Assembly: GCA_947652605.1 (NCBI GenBank)
Contig: OX393576.1
Span: 53,172,966-53,236,965, forward strand
Direction of reading: 5' to 3'
From: Elmis aenea
Lineage: Eukaryota > Arthropoda > Insecta > Coleoptera > Elmidae
DNA: 64,000 nt
In this document: piece after piece, positions 11,075 to 21,914 of the stretch
How positions within the stretch are numbered: the first letter of the stretch is position 1
Layout of the letters: each line of letters opens with the position of its first letter
Position numbers and translations under genes: made by a program
Notes under the pieces: model-generated
Seen by the model: the letters and a program-made list of their open reading frames with translations, nothing else
Databases searched by the model: none
Told to the model about the DNA's origin: nothing

Positions 11075-12187
11075 TGTTCAGCTAAAGTAACGTGAAGCAT
11101 TGTCACAGAAGCGTTCGGATTGGTGCATACGTAATGTCATTTGGATTAATTTGAAAGATGTTAATACAAGTTGATTTAAATACAATGATTACCAATACTT
11201 AGTATAAATAGCAGTTCCTTCATTTTCCAAACTTTTAGAGCACGCCACGTAACGTTTAATAATCAGATTGTAAAGGAGACCATAACCATTCCATAAGAGA
11301 AGACATTTGCAAATGCGTTTCAGATCGATAAAATGACCAAGGTTAGCGCTTCTCAACATCCAAGGTCCAGTGCTGAATATGCGAAATTTTATTGAATCTG
11401 TTTAGAAATTTTTACAGGCATAGCATCGCAATAGAAGGATTTAAAACTTAAATTTTTATAAAAATATAAGTTCTCAAAATATGCAGTAATTTGTATAACG
11501 TAATTATTAATTTTTCTTTAACAATTCTGTTCCATCATTCAGCACTTTTAAAATAACATCAAGCCTTAATGTTAGTTAAAAGAAATTACTTACACTTAAG
11601 CAATTTTTATCTAAGGAAAAGCAACGTTTATATTACACTTTTTATATGCTAGAAAATTCCATTGTCTTTCTTAAAGTATAATATAAGATGAAAGAAAGTA
11701 TTTGAAGTTATCTACCGTAACTAACACTGTAAATAACATTTTATTTAATGGTTTTTTATTAGCGATTGTGTTTGCAAACCGTTTATTTTTATTAATTTGA
11801 AGCGAATGTTAAACTCAAGATATTTACATAAATTATAACTTTAAAATGCCTACATAGTCATAAATCAACGAAATAAATATGTTAGATGCAACAATTAAAA
11901 AGTTTTGCCTTAAAATCGTTGCAATTTAATCACTAACATGAATTTCTGCAAAAAAAATTACACACGTTCTAAGAAATAATGTAAAAGATATGTACGCCAT
12001 GAAGAATTACCGTATAACGTTTAAAAAATAATTGACAAAAAAACGGTAATAGATGAAAATGATATGGGTTTAATTTTTTTTTAAACGATATGGTTAACTA
12101 TTAAAATTTTACAGATAACCAGCAATTTAAAAAAAAATATTATAGTCAAGATCAAAATATAAGCATTTATGACAAAATGTAGTTATA
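11075..12187. other. AT-rich stretch, nothing recognised
   Basis: No protein-like frame, paired inverted ends or tandem array seen in about 1.1 kb. Confidence 0.4.
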
Positions 12188-12674
12188 CACAGTCTGACAA
12201 TAAAGTTCGTAGATATATGCTCTGAAATGCAAACTAAACCATTTTTCAGTTTTTAATTTCTAATTACTCAAAATAATCTTTTGATTAAATGCGCTTCTTA
12301 CATTGATCTTGTAATGATTCAAGTTAGGGTTTGGGAAGGTTCAGTCTTTTTGGATTCGACGAATCCGAATCGAATCCACGATTATTTTACGAATCCGAAT
12401 CCGGATCCTAATCTGGTATTAAAATAAAATGAATACAGTGCCATATTGTATGGTGTTTGAATTTCGCAAAAATTTTAAAATTACAGGCGATTTACAATAT
12501 TTGTTAGCGGTTTTCAGTTTTGTCAGTAGCGCATCAATGGTTTTACTAACACGATGTTAAGTTAATTAATGTTTATATAAATAATTCAAACGGCCTTCAA
12601 TCAGTTATAATGCCACTGTATTTCATTGTTAAAGTATGAAGTAAAATGACAAGTATATTAGTGTATATAATAGT

Positions 12675-12925
12675 ATTTAATTACTAAAAACAATAATAAA
12701 TTAAAGTTTATTCTCCAATAATTTAAAAAGAATCCTAATTTTTTAATGATTACATTTAAAAAAATATATATTTCATAACTAAAAACGGTAATGAATTAAA
12801 GTTCATTCTTCAAAAAATTCTCTTAATGAGTACATTTCATAAAAATTCTATATTTCATCACGATTTTATATTTAATAACTAAAAACAACAATAAATTAAT
12901 TAAAATACATTCTCTAATAAATTTT
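12675..12925. repeat. Degenerate ~95-bp tandem repeat, about 3 copies
   Basis: The segment ACTAAAAAC..ATAAATTAAAG..ATTCTCCAATAAT recurs starting near 12682, 12777 and 12873, a period of about 95 bp, with substitutions and small gaps. It lies inside the hAT-type element. Confidence 0.55.
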
Positions 12926-13174
12926 GGTAACAAAAAATAAGTACATATTACTGATTGTGAGTACAATTGATAAAAATACTCAAAAAATAAAATTTAAAAA
13001 AACTAAAGCGTTTAAAGATTTATTTGACAATCTAGAACGAATCTTTGTGGAAAAATTATTTGCTACAGAGAAAGTTCTTTCTGAATTGGTTGACGTTGGT
13101 TTAATTGTCATGATTGCTCGATATAATTTTCAAAATAGTCCGTTCTAATTTTGATATTTGAAAAAAATATAGGC

Positions 13175-13912
13175 AAATTGAATCGATGAGTGGAAAAAAG
13201 AAATAACTCCATATTTTGGTCATTTTTAACTGAGATAGCCATTTTGTTCTACAAATCTAAGCGCATTTATGAGTAGAAGAAGGAATTAATTGCAGTAATG
13301 GTTACCACTGAAACGAGGTTGAAAATATTTTATTGAGTGGAAGAAAGAAATCTCCTGGGGTTAGTACTCTCTTCAAGCGTGTTGTTCGCAGGCATGATAG
13401 GGTTTATGTACCTCAGCAGTACAATAACATGATAGAAAATTTAAAAAAAAAAAAAATTACGGTTCATGATGTAAAAAATGAAGAGATTTTAATGTTTAAG
13501 AAGAGGTGACCAAAATATTTTAAAAATAATGTACTGTGTATTTATTTATTTATTTTCGTTTATGAAATAGAAATATGACTTTTTGTTGGTAATATAATGT
13601 TTGCTTTCTTATAAATACAATGTATTTTGATTTACCCTTAAGCTAAACTAGATTTTTGTTTTAAAAAATTATAAAAATTTTATTGATTGGAACAAGGAAT
13701 TAATTCCAGCTCCAAAAAAAAATTCTGTACAATTTATTAATTGAAAAAAATAAAAATTAATTGCATTTTGTTATCCTCTAGAGTGTATCTGACAAATGTT
13801 CAATGGTGTGTTTTGATGTAAACCTGAAACCAGAAGCTACAAAAAAAAAAGTTGTTTCCCAAAAATAGTGAATTTTGGAGTTATTTCCTTTTTCCACTCA
13901 CCGATTCAATTT
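13175..13912. mobile_element. MITE with 37-bp inverted ends, nested in the hAT
   Basis: The ends (13175-13211 and 13876-13912) are inverted copies with two mismatches over 37 bp, starting AAATTGAATCGATGAGTGGA. Related GAGTGGAAGAAAGAAAT and GATTGGAACAAGGAATTA blocks recur internally. The target duplication is not clear, so the superfamily is undetermined. Confidence 0.7.
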
Positions 13913-14305
13913 ATCTTGAAACTGGTAACATAGGGCATTTTACCGTTTCCAATATTTGATTAAGCTCTTTTCCATCGTTGTTAACACCTGAAAGTCATCT
14001 GCATCTGCAACATTTCTGCAATCGCCCTCAGTTCAATGTTCTATTTCTTCATTTTTGTCTTCTCCGTCCAACAGTCGTTTCATTATATTTGTTGCAAAAT
14101 TAAGTATTTTCTTTGAAGGTGTGGTAGCGTTCTCATTAACCCGAGATTCGTCGAATCTTAGACCGAATATCGGATCCGAATATTTACAGTAGGATTCGGC
14201 GAATCCGAATCCGGGTACCCGGATCCGAAAAACCCTAGATTCAAATGACTTTTCCGGCACGTTTTATGGTATTACCTCTTCTGATATTTCGTATTTTCTC
14301 GGCTT

Positions 14306-14830
14306 TTAGTGAACTTTTTGACCTGCATTCAGCACTTTGAAGCTTTGTTGCTGGATTATACTGAAAACACCATGTCTCATCACCAGTTTTTCTTGGTTAG
14401 AACAATTTTTCGGGTACGTTGAGCTTTCATAAGTTTTTGTTCTTCTAATAACCTGAGAAACAAATCTTGCACAAACCTTTGTTCTTCCTAGATCCTTTTT
14501 TGAAATCAATCGAATTGTTTACGATTGATTGTAAGAGCCTCTTTCATTATTCTAACACTTGCATTTTGCACAAAAATACGCACTTTTCCTATCATATAGG
14601 GTGTTTCGACTTCTTAATGGGCAGCCTATACCATCATCATCTTTTAGCTTCTCTCTACCTTTCAAAAATCGTTTCTTCGGCTTGAAAACTGTTGCAGGTT
14701 TCAAACAATTATCACTATAAACTTGTTTTATTTTATATGTTTTTGTGGCATTTGTACCAAGTTTTGCATGTTTACCACTGCTCTTTGTTTGTTTTCCTAT
14801 TTTCTATACCATAGTGTTTACTACTAATGG
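14306..14830 (-). pseudogene. Mariner transposase relic (copy 1)
   Basis: The order on the minus strand is N-terminal region (about 14830-14600), then SVRIMKEALTINRKQ (about 14570-14520), then KVCARFVSQVI. A frameshift follows, then the catalytic motif TGDETWCFQYNPATK at about 14387-14345. These are the conserved mariner blocks up to the first catalytic Asp. The nested hAT replaces the sequence that follows. Several frameshifts and a deletion between RKQ and KVCAR make it non-functional. It is the same family as the copy at 37602-37917. Confidence 0.75.
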
Positions 14831-14990
14831 TTTAAATGTCATTGTTCATGTGTGCGAAGCACACTCTAGCTCAGATTTAGATAGAATGTTTGTCATAAAT
14901 TGAGCTTTAAAATTACATAACGAGCACATAAATTACGCCACCCGTTCTTCGCTTATAAAACCAGTCTACGAATTTAATTATCAGAATAAT

Positions 14991-15379
14991 ATTGCTAAAA
15001 TAAGCTAGCGTTTGAATAGTAATGGAAAAATGCCCTAGGTCAACAAATACACAAAATTATACATCTAACAAATGTGTTAAGTATAAAAAACTTCTTATTA
15101 TGTAAATACTTTTAACGGCGACGTTAAATTCTCGTAATTACCCAAGTGTCGAAAATATTTACAGGTTTCATAACGCTATTAACAAGTTGGCAAATGTGCA
15201 AAGTTAGTGCAAGAACAAATTTATGCGTTGCTGTTATAACAGCATGTGCAAACACGGTGTAATATTCGATAACATTGTTACCAACAAATTTCTATTAGGC
15301 GGAGCAGATTGGTTTAAAGATAAGTTACGCACATGCTGATATACTACATAAATAAAGTGCATCTTTTGTTTTGGATGTC
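14991..15379. other. AT-rich stretch, nothing recognised
   Basis: About 390 bp with no gene-like or element-like structure seen. Confidence 0.4.
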
Positions 15380-15382
15380 TAA

Positions 15383-15522
15383 TGGTGCCTTTCCACGTGA
15401 GAGTAAACTACTCTCGATAGCAGCGTCGCCAAGGATACAGCCAATCGCGAGTTACTCTCAGGGGCTGTATTCTTGGCGACGCTGCTATCGAGAGTAGTTT
15501 ACTCTCACGTGGAAAGGCACCA
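15383..15522. mobile_element. 140-bp hairpin MITE with TAA duplication
   Basis: Two 60-bp arms (15383-15442 and 15463-15522) are inverted copies with a single mismatch, separated by a 20-bp loop. TAA flanks both sides (15380-15382, 15523-15525), as in PIF/Harbinger-type MITEs. The arms contain CTACTCTCGATAGCAGCGTC and are much more GC-rich than the surroundings. Transcription through it would give a long, nearly perfect hairpin RNA. The high arm identity points to recent origin or selection for pairing. Confidence 0.85.
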
Positions 15523-15739
15523 TAATAAATAATGTAGTTTAGGGACAATGTTGTGTGTTACATCCTAAACAATAGAACTACGACTTAGTTGATCACGTTG
15601 TCGTTAGGAGGCGACACTTTATATTTAATACGAGTAATTGTTTCACAGCAAACTAATATTAATTATATTTATTACTTATTATAAATAGGTATTATTTTAT
15701 TGTTTTTCTTCGTTTTCGTTGAAATATTATAACGGGGCG

Positions 15740-16950
15740 CATTTTTATCTACCTACCTAGCCCTGAAAGACTCCAGTTGCCACAGCTCTTTAAGAAAAAA
15801 GTTTTTCGTGAGCTCCGCAAAATAGGCATCAACACATTCCACAGCTATATTTAGCTAATTACTGGCGGTAAATTTTCTGCCTTTAAAGATTTTTGTTTGA
15901 ATTTTTGATAAAAAAAAGTTGCAGGATACTAAGTCAGGACTGTAAGGTGGACAACGCAGCTCAGTAAATCCGCATTCTTGAAATACAGCTTCAACATTGC
16001 GTGCTTAACCGATTTTGCAATTGTCGTGCAGATGCAGATTCTTTTGCAATTTTAACGCTTCTTTCAAACTTTAAATCGTTTTAAAATTTACCTCTCCATT
16101 GATTGTAGTGCCTTTTTCATATGTTCAATAAGCCCAAAAAGTTGTTGCCATTGGTTTTACGGCCAAAGACTGTGTTTTGGCTATTTTTGGGGAAGGCAAA
16201 CCTTTGTGGACTCTGCATAGATTCTTGTTTAGTAGGAGATTCCCAGTTATACACCCGAGTGTTATTTCCGGTAACAATTCTTGAATAACGCTCTTATCAA
16301 CCTGTGACACTAAACAATTTCTTGGCAAATGTATTTCCTGACAAGTTACTGCTCCGGCGTAAGGAGCCTTGGTATTCAACGCACAGACTTTCTTCATAAT
16401 ATAATCGTCGTGCAAGACTTTCCAGAGACTTGTTTTGGATACCCCAACTTTCCTGGCAATGGAAGACAGCTTCATCCGCAGATCTGACAGCACCAAATCT
16501 TCAATTTTTGTAACCATACTTTCAGTTCTTGCCTTAACTGGTCGGCCTGACTTTGAATCATCCTGTATAGCAGGGATTACAAACTGGCGGCCCGTGAGCC
16601 GGATACGGCCTGTGGGCCGGATACGGCCTGTGAAGGCTCTATACCCGGCACGCGGCCTCACCCATTGATTAAATTTGCTATTAACTATCCTACATTATAC
16701 ATTGTTTGGTCACATTGGCGCAGGTATCGAATGTTTGTAAATCTAACGATATATTACTTGCTCATTCATTCTCACTTTGTCCCTTAAATACGACCCGCGT
16801 CACTTATACTTTTAACTTTTTGGCCCCTTGTGACATTTGAGTTTGCGACCCCTGCTGTATAGAGTCCCGACTCCAGCTTAAATGCTTAGAACAAAATTTT
16901 ACCCGCAGAGTAAAGATGGGGATTCATTTCAATACACGCTGGTCATTCTT
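15740..16950 (-). pseudogene. Mariner transposase relic (DD34D type) with lost catalytic residues
   Basis: Reading the minus strand: DDSKSGRPVKARTES (about 16562-16515), IARKVGVSKTSLWKVLHDD, then a region in another frame reading VTGNNTRVYNWESPTKQES (about 16275-16220). HKGLPSPKIAKTQS follows, then LHLHDN (about 16040-16023), and PPYSPDLVSCNFFL (about 15945-15910) near the C-terminus. These are the mariner blocks in order. The first catalytic Asp (TGDE) is TGNN and the third (PCDFF) is SCNFF, while the middle one (HDN) is kept. The HDN-to-third spacing is 34. A hAT MITE at 16571-16854 splits the N-terminal part. It is dead by frameshifts, stops and D-to-N changes. Confidence 0.8.
16571..16854. 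mobile_element. hAT MITE inserted in the mariner relic, 8-bp duplication
   Basis: Exact duplications CTGTATAG flank it (16563-16570, 16855-16862). The ends CAGGGATTACAAACTGGC and GAGTTTGCGACCCCTG are imperfect inverted repeats. Near the left end an 18-bp GC-rich unit, GTGRGCCGGATACGGCCT, occurs twice in tandem (16595-16630). The mariner sequence resumes on the far side (HLSWSRDSIQ, then DDSKSGRP). No coding content. Confidence 0.9.
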
Positions 16951-17260
16951 TAATGGATAACTTTTGGCCTATTACCCTCTTTTGTGAGAAATTTTATTAC
17001 ACTCAGAAAAAAATGTAGAGCACTGTTTAGACTCAATATATTTTGATAAAGCTTTTCTTTTCCGGTTCAAAATGTCACAGCTATTTAACAGAACCACGGT
17101 GAACAGAACGACAATTAATTTTGATATTTTATCTTCATGGCTAGATAGATTATATAAAAATACGCCCTCATGACAAACAAAAATCACGATACATGCAAAA
17201 AAAGGGGCAAACTGTTAAGTTTTTATTTATTTGTTATAACGTTACTTTGAAAAGTAATAT

Positions 17261-18262
17261 TAGTGTTGCCGCCGAGACGAGACAATTCTCGATCTCGTCT
17301 CGTCTCGTCTCGAATTTCGAGATCGAGACAGGCATTTTTCTGTCTCGAAAATTCGAGACGAGATTAACAATCGTCTCGAAAATTCGAGACGAGATCCTCG
17401 AGATTCTCGATCTCGACAGTATTTTTACATAAAGAAAAACTACGAAAAGTATTAATTTATATTTTATTTATAAATTTTTGGAAACCACTTACAAATTAAA
17501 CTTTTTATTTATTTTAAATATTGTGTAATAAATTTACAAGATTGCCAAGCATTGAGGCACAGCAATGCCCTTGCGGAGGACTCTCTGTCAAGCCTGTTGC
17601 GGTTTTTCCGAATAATCAGGCCAGCTTTCGAAAACTGTGGACTTGTTAAATAGGACATTTAAATTAAAAGAACCCATTTCGTCAGAATCGGAATCATCTG
17701 GTCCAGAATCGGCTGATAATTGATTTTGGTTTGGTGAATTATCTCTGAAGTAAAAGTTTTTATAGACTTCCTCAAATTGTTGTATTGCTGTCGGCCCCAG
17801 GACGTTAGTGCAAATGTTACATTAAATACGTAATTGTGAATATATCTTTCAAAATAACCGATTCGTACGTGGAGTGCAATCCAGTGTTAAAAAATTCAAA
17901 TAAAATTTGTTTACCCTTTTAAGTCTTTTTTTTGAGTGATCTTTGCTGCCCTTGAAAGAGTTAAAGAAATAAATGCATGCATCTAATAATATGCGTTCCC
18001 ATTATTTGCTTACACAGGGGAAGCACCGAACTTGAAACAACAGCGTTCTGTATATCATCAGGGACACTTAGTTAAAGCATTGCAATGTATAAATTCGGTT
18101 TGCACGAACTTAAAATTCGAGACTCGAGATTCTCGAATTCGAGACCGAGATTGCACGTTCGAGAATTTTCGAGATCGAGATCGAGATTTAACTTTCGAGA
18201 ATTTTCGAGATCGAGATCGAGAATGAATAAATCTCGTCTCGTCTCGTCTCGTGGCAACACTA
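17261..18262 (-). mobile_element. hAT element with CTCG/GAGACGA-rich ends (copy A)
   Basis: The ends TAGTGTTGCC and GGCAACACTA are inverted. About 150 bp inside each end are built from degenerate GAGACGAGAC / TCTCGATCTCG repeats. The same design is seen in the larger element at 53925-57783. No matching 8-bp flanks are visible (AGTAATAT versus AGGTACTG), so the flanks have decayed or recombined. The middle keeps a hAT dimerisation-domain remnant on the minus strand. Confidence 0.75.
17530..17820 (-). pseudogene. hAT transposase C-terminal remnant
   Basis: The minus strand at about 17640-17550 reads FSKAGLIIRKNRNRLDRESS then ARALLCLNAWQSC. This is the conserved C-terminal hAT dimerisation motif (FSKAGL..RNRL..). 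Upstream, in another frame, an acidic stretch with DSGPDDSDSDE resembles the linker before this domain. The rest of the transposase is missing. Confidence 0.75.
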
Positions 18263-20089
18263 AGGTACTGAGGTACTATGTTAAAATGTATTACTATTAA
18301 AATAATATATCAATTAAAACTCAATAATATAGTTAGTATTTTTGCTGCCGTTATCAATTTTAACGACGTAGTTCATTTCTGATTTATCTATTTGCAATAT
18401 CCTGCACAAAGCAGAATTTTTAATTTCAACTTTGTAATTATCAACTGTGATTATTCAGAAGTAATCTGTTATTATTTCACGTTTTAATTAAAACTACAGG
18501 TCTTGTTAAAAACCAGTTCGCATGGATACGCTAACAAATGATTGCCTGTATGAAGTTTACACATGTATAAATTTAATTTCAATGTAACACCGAATATTCT
18601 CGAAGCGAATACTGAAAAACATCAAAACATAAAATATTTATTGCGTGTTATCATAAAATAAACACGCAATACTACAAGAGAAATCAAAATTTAATTTGCG
18701 TTTTCCGTCGCTCTAGAAATGGTTCAGGGTTGCGTCAAATAAAAAAAAATGATAAAAAACAAATAACATGGTTGACTTACTACAGAATTGATTTACTCTA
18801 CATTATGGCGTATGAACTAACAAAATTCTGGAAATTGCTTCCATCATAATTCACACAAACACTAGAATATGAGACGAATTTATTTGTTACAAATTATAGC
18901 GCATTAGTAAATTTTCACTTTTGAACGTTCTTCGTGTTATAATGAATAGCTACGGACTGAAATTTACAGGATACTGGAGAAAGATTAAAAACCAAAACAC
19001 AATTTATTACCGAGCAGCAAACAGAAAATTTAGTTATAATATTCCCGCTTGTTACAAAATTACAAGGCGATGTAGTTAAATTATTTCCACATGATTTAAG
19101 ACTACTCGGAAAAAATTTAACAAGCATGGAGTTCTGCTCTTATTAAAGAGTATACTAAGCATATTTTAAAATTAAAATATTTACCTTTCATTGGGTGCGG
19201 GTGTTTCATTAACACCAAAAATGATTATAAAAAACAATTGCGAAGATTACGCTATCTTTTAGAACAGTGTTTACCAACCATGCAATTATCTGGTATCCCT
19301 TTTGAGAGTTGTCTTACTTTGGTAAACACTAAGGTGTTTTTTCGGGATCACGGTCCATTATATTTTCAGGAATAAATAATTGTCCCTGAAATCCTGGGAT
19401 ATTTAAAAAATGTTAATAACGTTTATTTTGTGTTAGGATCATTAGTAATATTATATTATCATTAAATTACTTATCAGAATTTATTATAAATATCTTTCCT
19501 AATATAAAATTATGAAAAAACTAATTCTTATTTCATATTAGTTTTTCTGCTTTATAACAACAAATTATGTACACTCGTAGTATGCGTCAATAAGCCCGGT
19601 CTCCATGACAAAGTTTATATCATCAAAATACGTTTACAGTTCTATTTTTGAGTACCCCGGTAATTCGAAGCAAAATAGCCTTTATTGAAGAAAACGAAGT
19701 CTCTTTGCTGCTAGATGCTCTCAAGACGATTCCAGGCACATCAATAAACTGAGAGAGCATTTTATGCAGCAGGTCTTTCTGTTAATAAATAAAGAATAAG
19801 ACTAAGTGATCGAAGCATAGATCACCTTTGTATTTCATATAACAAAAATTCTTCGAAAAATTAGTATGTTTTTTTGTTCATTTAAATGAGATTGCAATAG
19901 AAAGGTAATATTTCTCAAATGTATATTACATATTTCACCCACCAATATTATTATATTATTTATAATAATCAAGGAGCAAAATGCAGTAGATATAAATTAC
20001 TTGAAGTATTTTTTGACGCCATAAACCATTCCTTCCTTTTTTCGGGTTATTAATTTAAACATTTAAACACTTTATTGCGTTTTGGGATT
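18263..20089. other. AT-rich stretch, no gene seen
   Basis: About 1.8 kb with no recognisable protein, inverted ends or tandem repeat. The small frames present are AT-rich and uninformative. Confidence 0.4.
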
Positions 20090-20375
20090 CCGTTAAACGA
20101 AATGAGGGGGAATTTTTGTAAAAACGTTCTGAAACGAAAACGACATAAATAATTTCTATTACCGGTTTTAACCAGTTTTATCACTATTTCAATTTACCGT
20201 CTATATGCTGAGGGAACTCCTCCGTGTCAGTAAAATATTTCATTTGAAATAAGTGAGCTTCACTTTTCTCCATATGTTAATACATAATGTATAATATACT
20301 TTATTGCTAATACCTTCAATTTCGTGTAACACAAGTAACGGTACAAATATTTTCTTTTTATAATTTGTTGATTCG
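20090..20375 (-). repeat. Truncated copy of the 60.4-61.5 kb hAT-MITE family
   Basis: Read on the minus strand, this matches 61150-61470 as a diverged copy. Shared blocks include CTTGTGTTACACGAAA (about 20330), ATATGGAGAAAAGTGAA (about 20270), CTTATTTCAA, a CCCTCAGCATA versus CCCAGCATA segment (about 20210), and a TTAAAACCGGT block (about 20165). Only one end is recognisable. Confidence 0.55.
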
Positions 20376-20433
20376 ATCATTAATAAATAATATAGGTACA
20401 CTTGATTGGACAACCAAGGACTCGTAATAATCA

Positions 20434-21776
20434 AGGTAAGCGACAACTGGGCGACGGTCAACTGGGCGACGGTCAACTGGGCGACGGTCAACTGGGCGAC
20501 GTGCCAACTGGGCGACGCGACGGTCAACTGGGCGACAGGAACTTAAACATTTTTTGAACTCTCATCTTGGCACACGATTTTACTGATTATTTTTGTAAAT
20601 ATTGGTTAAATATACTTACTTAATTTTGTAGAACTATATCGTACATCGAAATTTGTAGAATCATTTACGAAAGATGTGATCAAAAAACGTGGTTTCGAAA
20701 ATAACTTAAAAATCGAGAAGTATGATTGAACAATATTAGAATAAAGAGAAAAATACAGTTTTTTCATTTATTTATGAATATTATTTTGTAATTAACAAAC
20801 ATTTTTACATCAAAACAAAACAGTATATAACATTCAAAACAACATAATTATTTTTGAATTATAAATCATGTTATAAGCAATACTCGTAAATAGTCTATTA
20901 TATATTTCAAATTTCTTTTCGGATTATTAACGAGCACCAAATTAAGTTACTATGTCGAATTTAAACCTAAACTCTAGATGTTATTATACGCGAGATTCCC
21001 ATGTTTAAACTTAAATTTCAAACACCCGGTATATTTGATATGTGTTAATATGTTTGTTAATTACAAAATAATATTAATAAATGACATCAATTATTTGACG
21101 TATTATTTAGTTTTTCAGCTAATAGATTATCTACGAGGTAGTGCTAATAACATTAATTAAAGGGTGTTAGGTAAAAACAAGGAATGTCAATTTTTATTAT
21201 ATCTTTACAATTCGATTTTAAAGAGTTTAAATCTAAAACTTTTTTGCTAATAAAGCTGTATCAACCAAACTTTATTTTACTATGGATCATATTATTAAAA
21301 CAGTATTAATCAATGAATGTGAAAAATGATTTTAAATTAATCTATAATAATTAGATATTCTAATTCTATATACTTTTTTGTTTTAATGTAAATTTAATTA
21401 CAAAATAATATTCATAAATAAATGAAAAAACTGTATTTTTCTCTTTATTCTAATATTGTGCAATAATATTTCTTCATTTTTAAATTATTTTCGAACCACG
21501 TTTTTTGATCATATCTTTCGTAAATGATTCTACAAATTTCGATGTACAATATAGTTCTACAAAATTAAGTAAGTATATTTAACCAATATTTACAAAAACA
21601 ATCTATAAAATCGTGTGCTAATATGAGAGTTCAAAAATGTTTAAGTTCCTGTCGCCCAGTTGACCGTCGCCCAGTTGGCACGTCGCCCAGTTGACCGTCG
21701 CCCAGGTGACCATCGCCCAGTTGACCATCGCCCAGTTGACCGTCGTTCAGTTGACCGTCGCCCAGTTGACCGTGTC
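20434..21776. mobile_element. Foldback element with 15-bp tandem repeats in its arms
   Basis: Inverted arms of about 370 bp (20434-20800 and 21395-21776) each begin with a tandem array of GGTCAACTGGGCGAC or its inverse: about six copies at 20440-20535 and eight at 21651-21773. The arms continue with unique inverted sequence (for example AACGTGGTTTCGAAAATAA at 20688, mirrored at about 21490). The flanks share CGTAATAATCA (20423-20433, 21777-21787), an 11-bp match that includes the target duplication. The ~0.6-kb middle has no transposase. The design resembles foldback elements such as Drosophila FB, but the repeat unit is not one I recognise. Confidence 0.85.
20890..21050. repeat. Fragment of the ACAGGGTGTTTGAAATT family inside the foldback
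   Basis: The minus strand reads CGGGTGTTTGAAATTTAAG then CATGGGAATCTCGC, and a CTCGTTAATAATCCGAAAAG block about 100 bp on. It matches 62356-62470 and the inverted copy at 22640-22759. Confidence 0.5.
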
Positions 21777-21914
21777 CGTAATAATCACGTCAGTTTTAAC
21801 AGTTTAAAAATATAACATTTGACGTTGATGATCTACATTCTATAGTTTGTACAAACTACACTAAATATACAAAAAAAAAACGATTTAGAACTAAAATTTT
21901 ACCGATCTACTTAA

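Larger units (their letters stand above)
12325..14238. mobile_element. hAT-type element with GAATCCG-rich ends
   Basis: The ends TAGGGTTT and AAACCCTAG are inverted. The flanks ATTCAAGT (12317-12324) and ATTCAAAT (14239-14246) match 7 of 8, consistent with a hAT target duplication that has since mutated. Both subterminal regions are full of (C)GAATCCG and GGATTCG motifs. Inside are a degenerate tandem repeat (12675-12925), an unidentified 74-codon plus-strand frame (12924-13148) and a nested MITE (13175-13912). The minus-strand frame at 14033-14260 is largely made by the GAATCCG repeats. No recognisable transposase domain. Confidence 0.65.
12188..14990 (-). mobile_element. Mariner element (copy 1), split by a hAT
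   Basis: The left end, after TA at 12186, reads CACAGTCTGACAATAAAGTT. The right end, about 14960-14990, is a diverged inverse (TCTGATAATTAAATTCGTAG on the minus strand). The same ends flank the mariner copy at 37531-38823. A hAT of about 1.9 kb (12325-14238) sits inside. Without it about 0.88 kb remain, shorter than the usual 1.3 kb, so there was also internal deletion. Transposase remnants are on the minus strand at 14300-14830. Confidence 0.65.

Noticed and set aside
12924..13148. 74-codon plus-strand frame as a gene
   Set aside because: Lies inside a hAT-type element next to AT-rich tandem repeats. Lys/Ile-rich composition with no recognisable domain.
14033..14260. 75-codon minus-strand frame with RVFRIRVPGFGF
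   Set aside because: Produced by GAATCCG repeats at the hAT end rather than by a protein gene.
17193..17432. 79-codon plus-strand frame rich in Arg/Glu/Ser
   Set aside because: A translation of the CTCG/GAGACGA repeat array at the hAT end.
20240..20527. Minus-strand frame with repeated AQLTV
   Set aside because: A translation of the 15-bp foldback tandem repeat.
20440..20535. 15-bp tandem repeats as a CRISPR array
   Set aside because: The units are directly adjacent without unique spacers and are mirrored at 21651-21773. This is a foldback arm.
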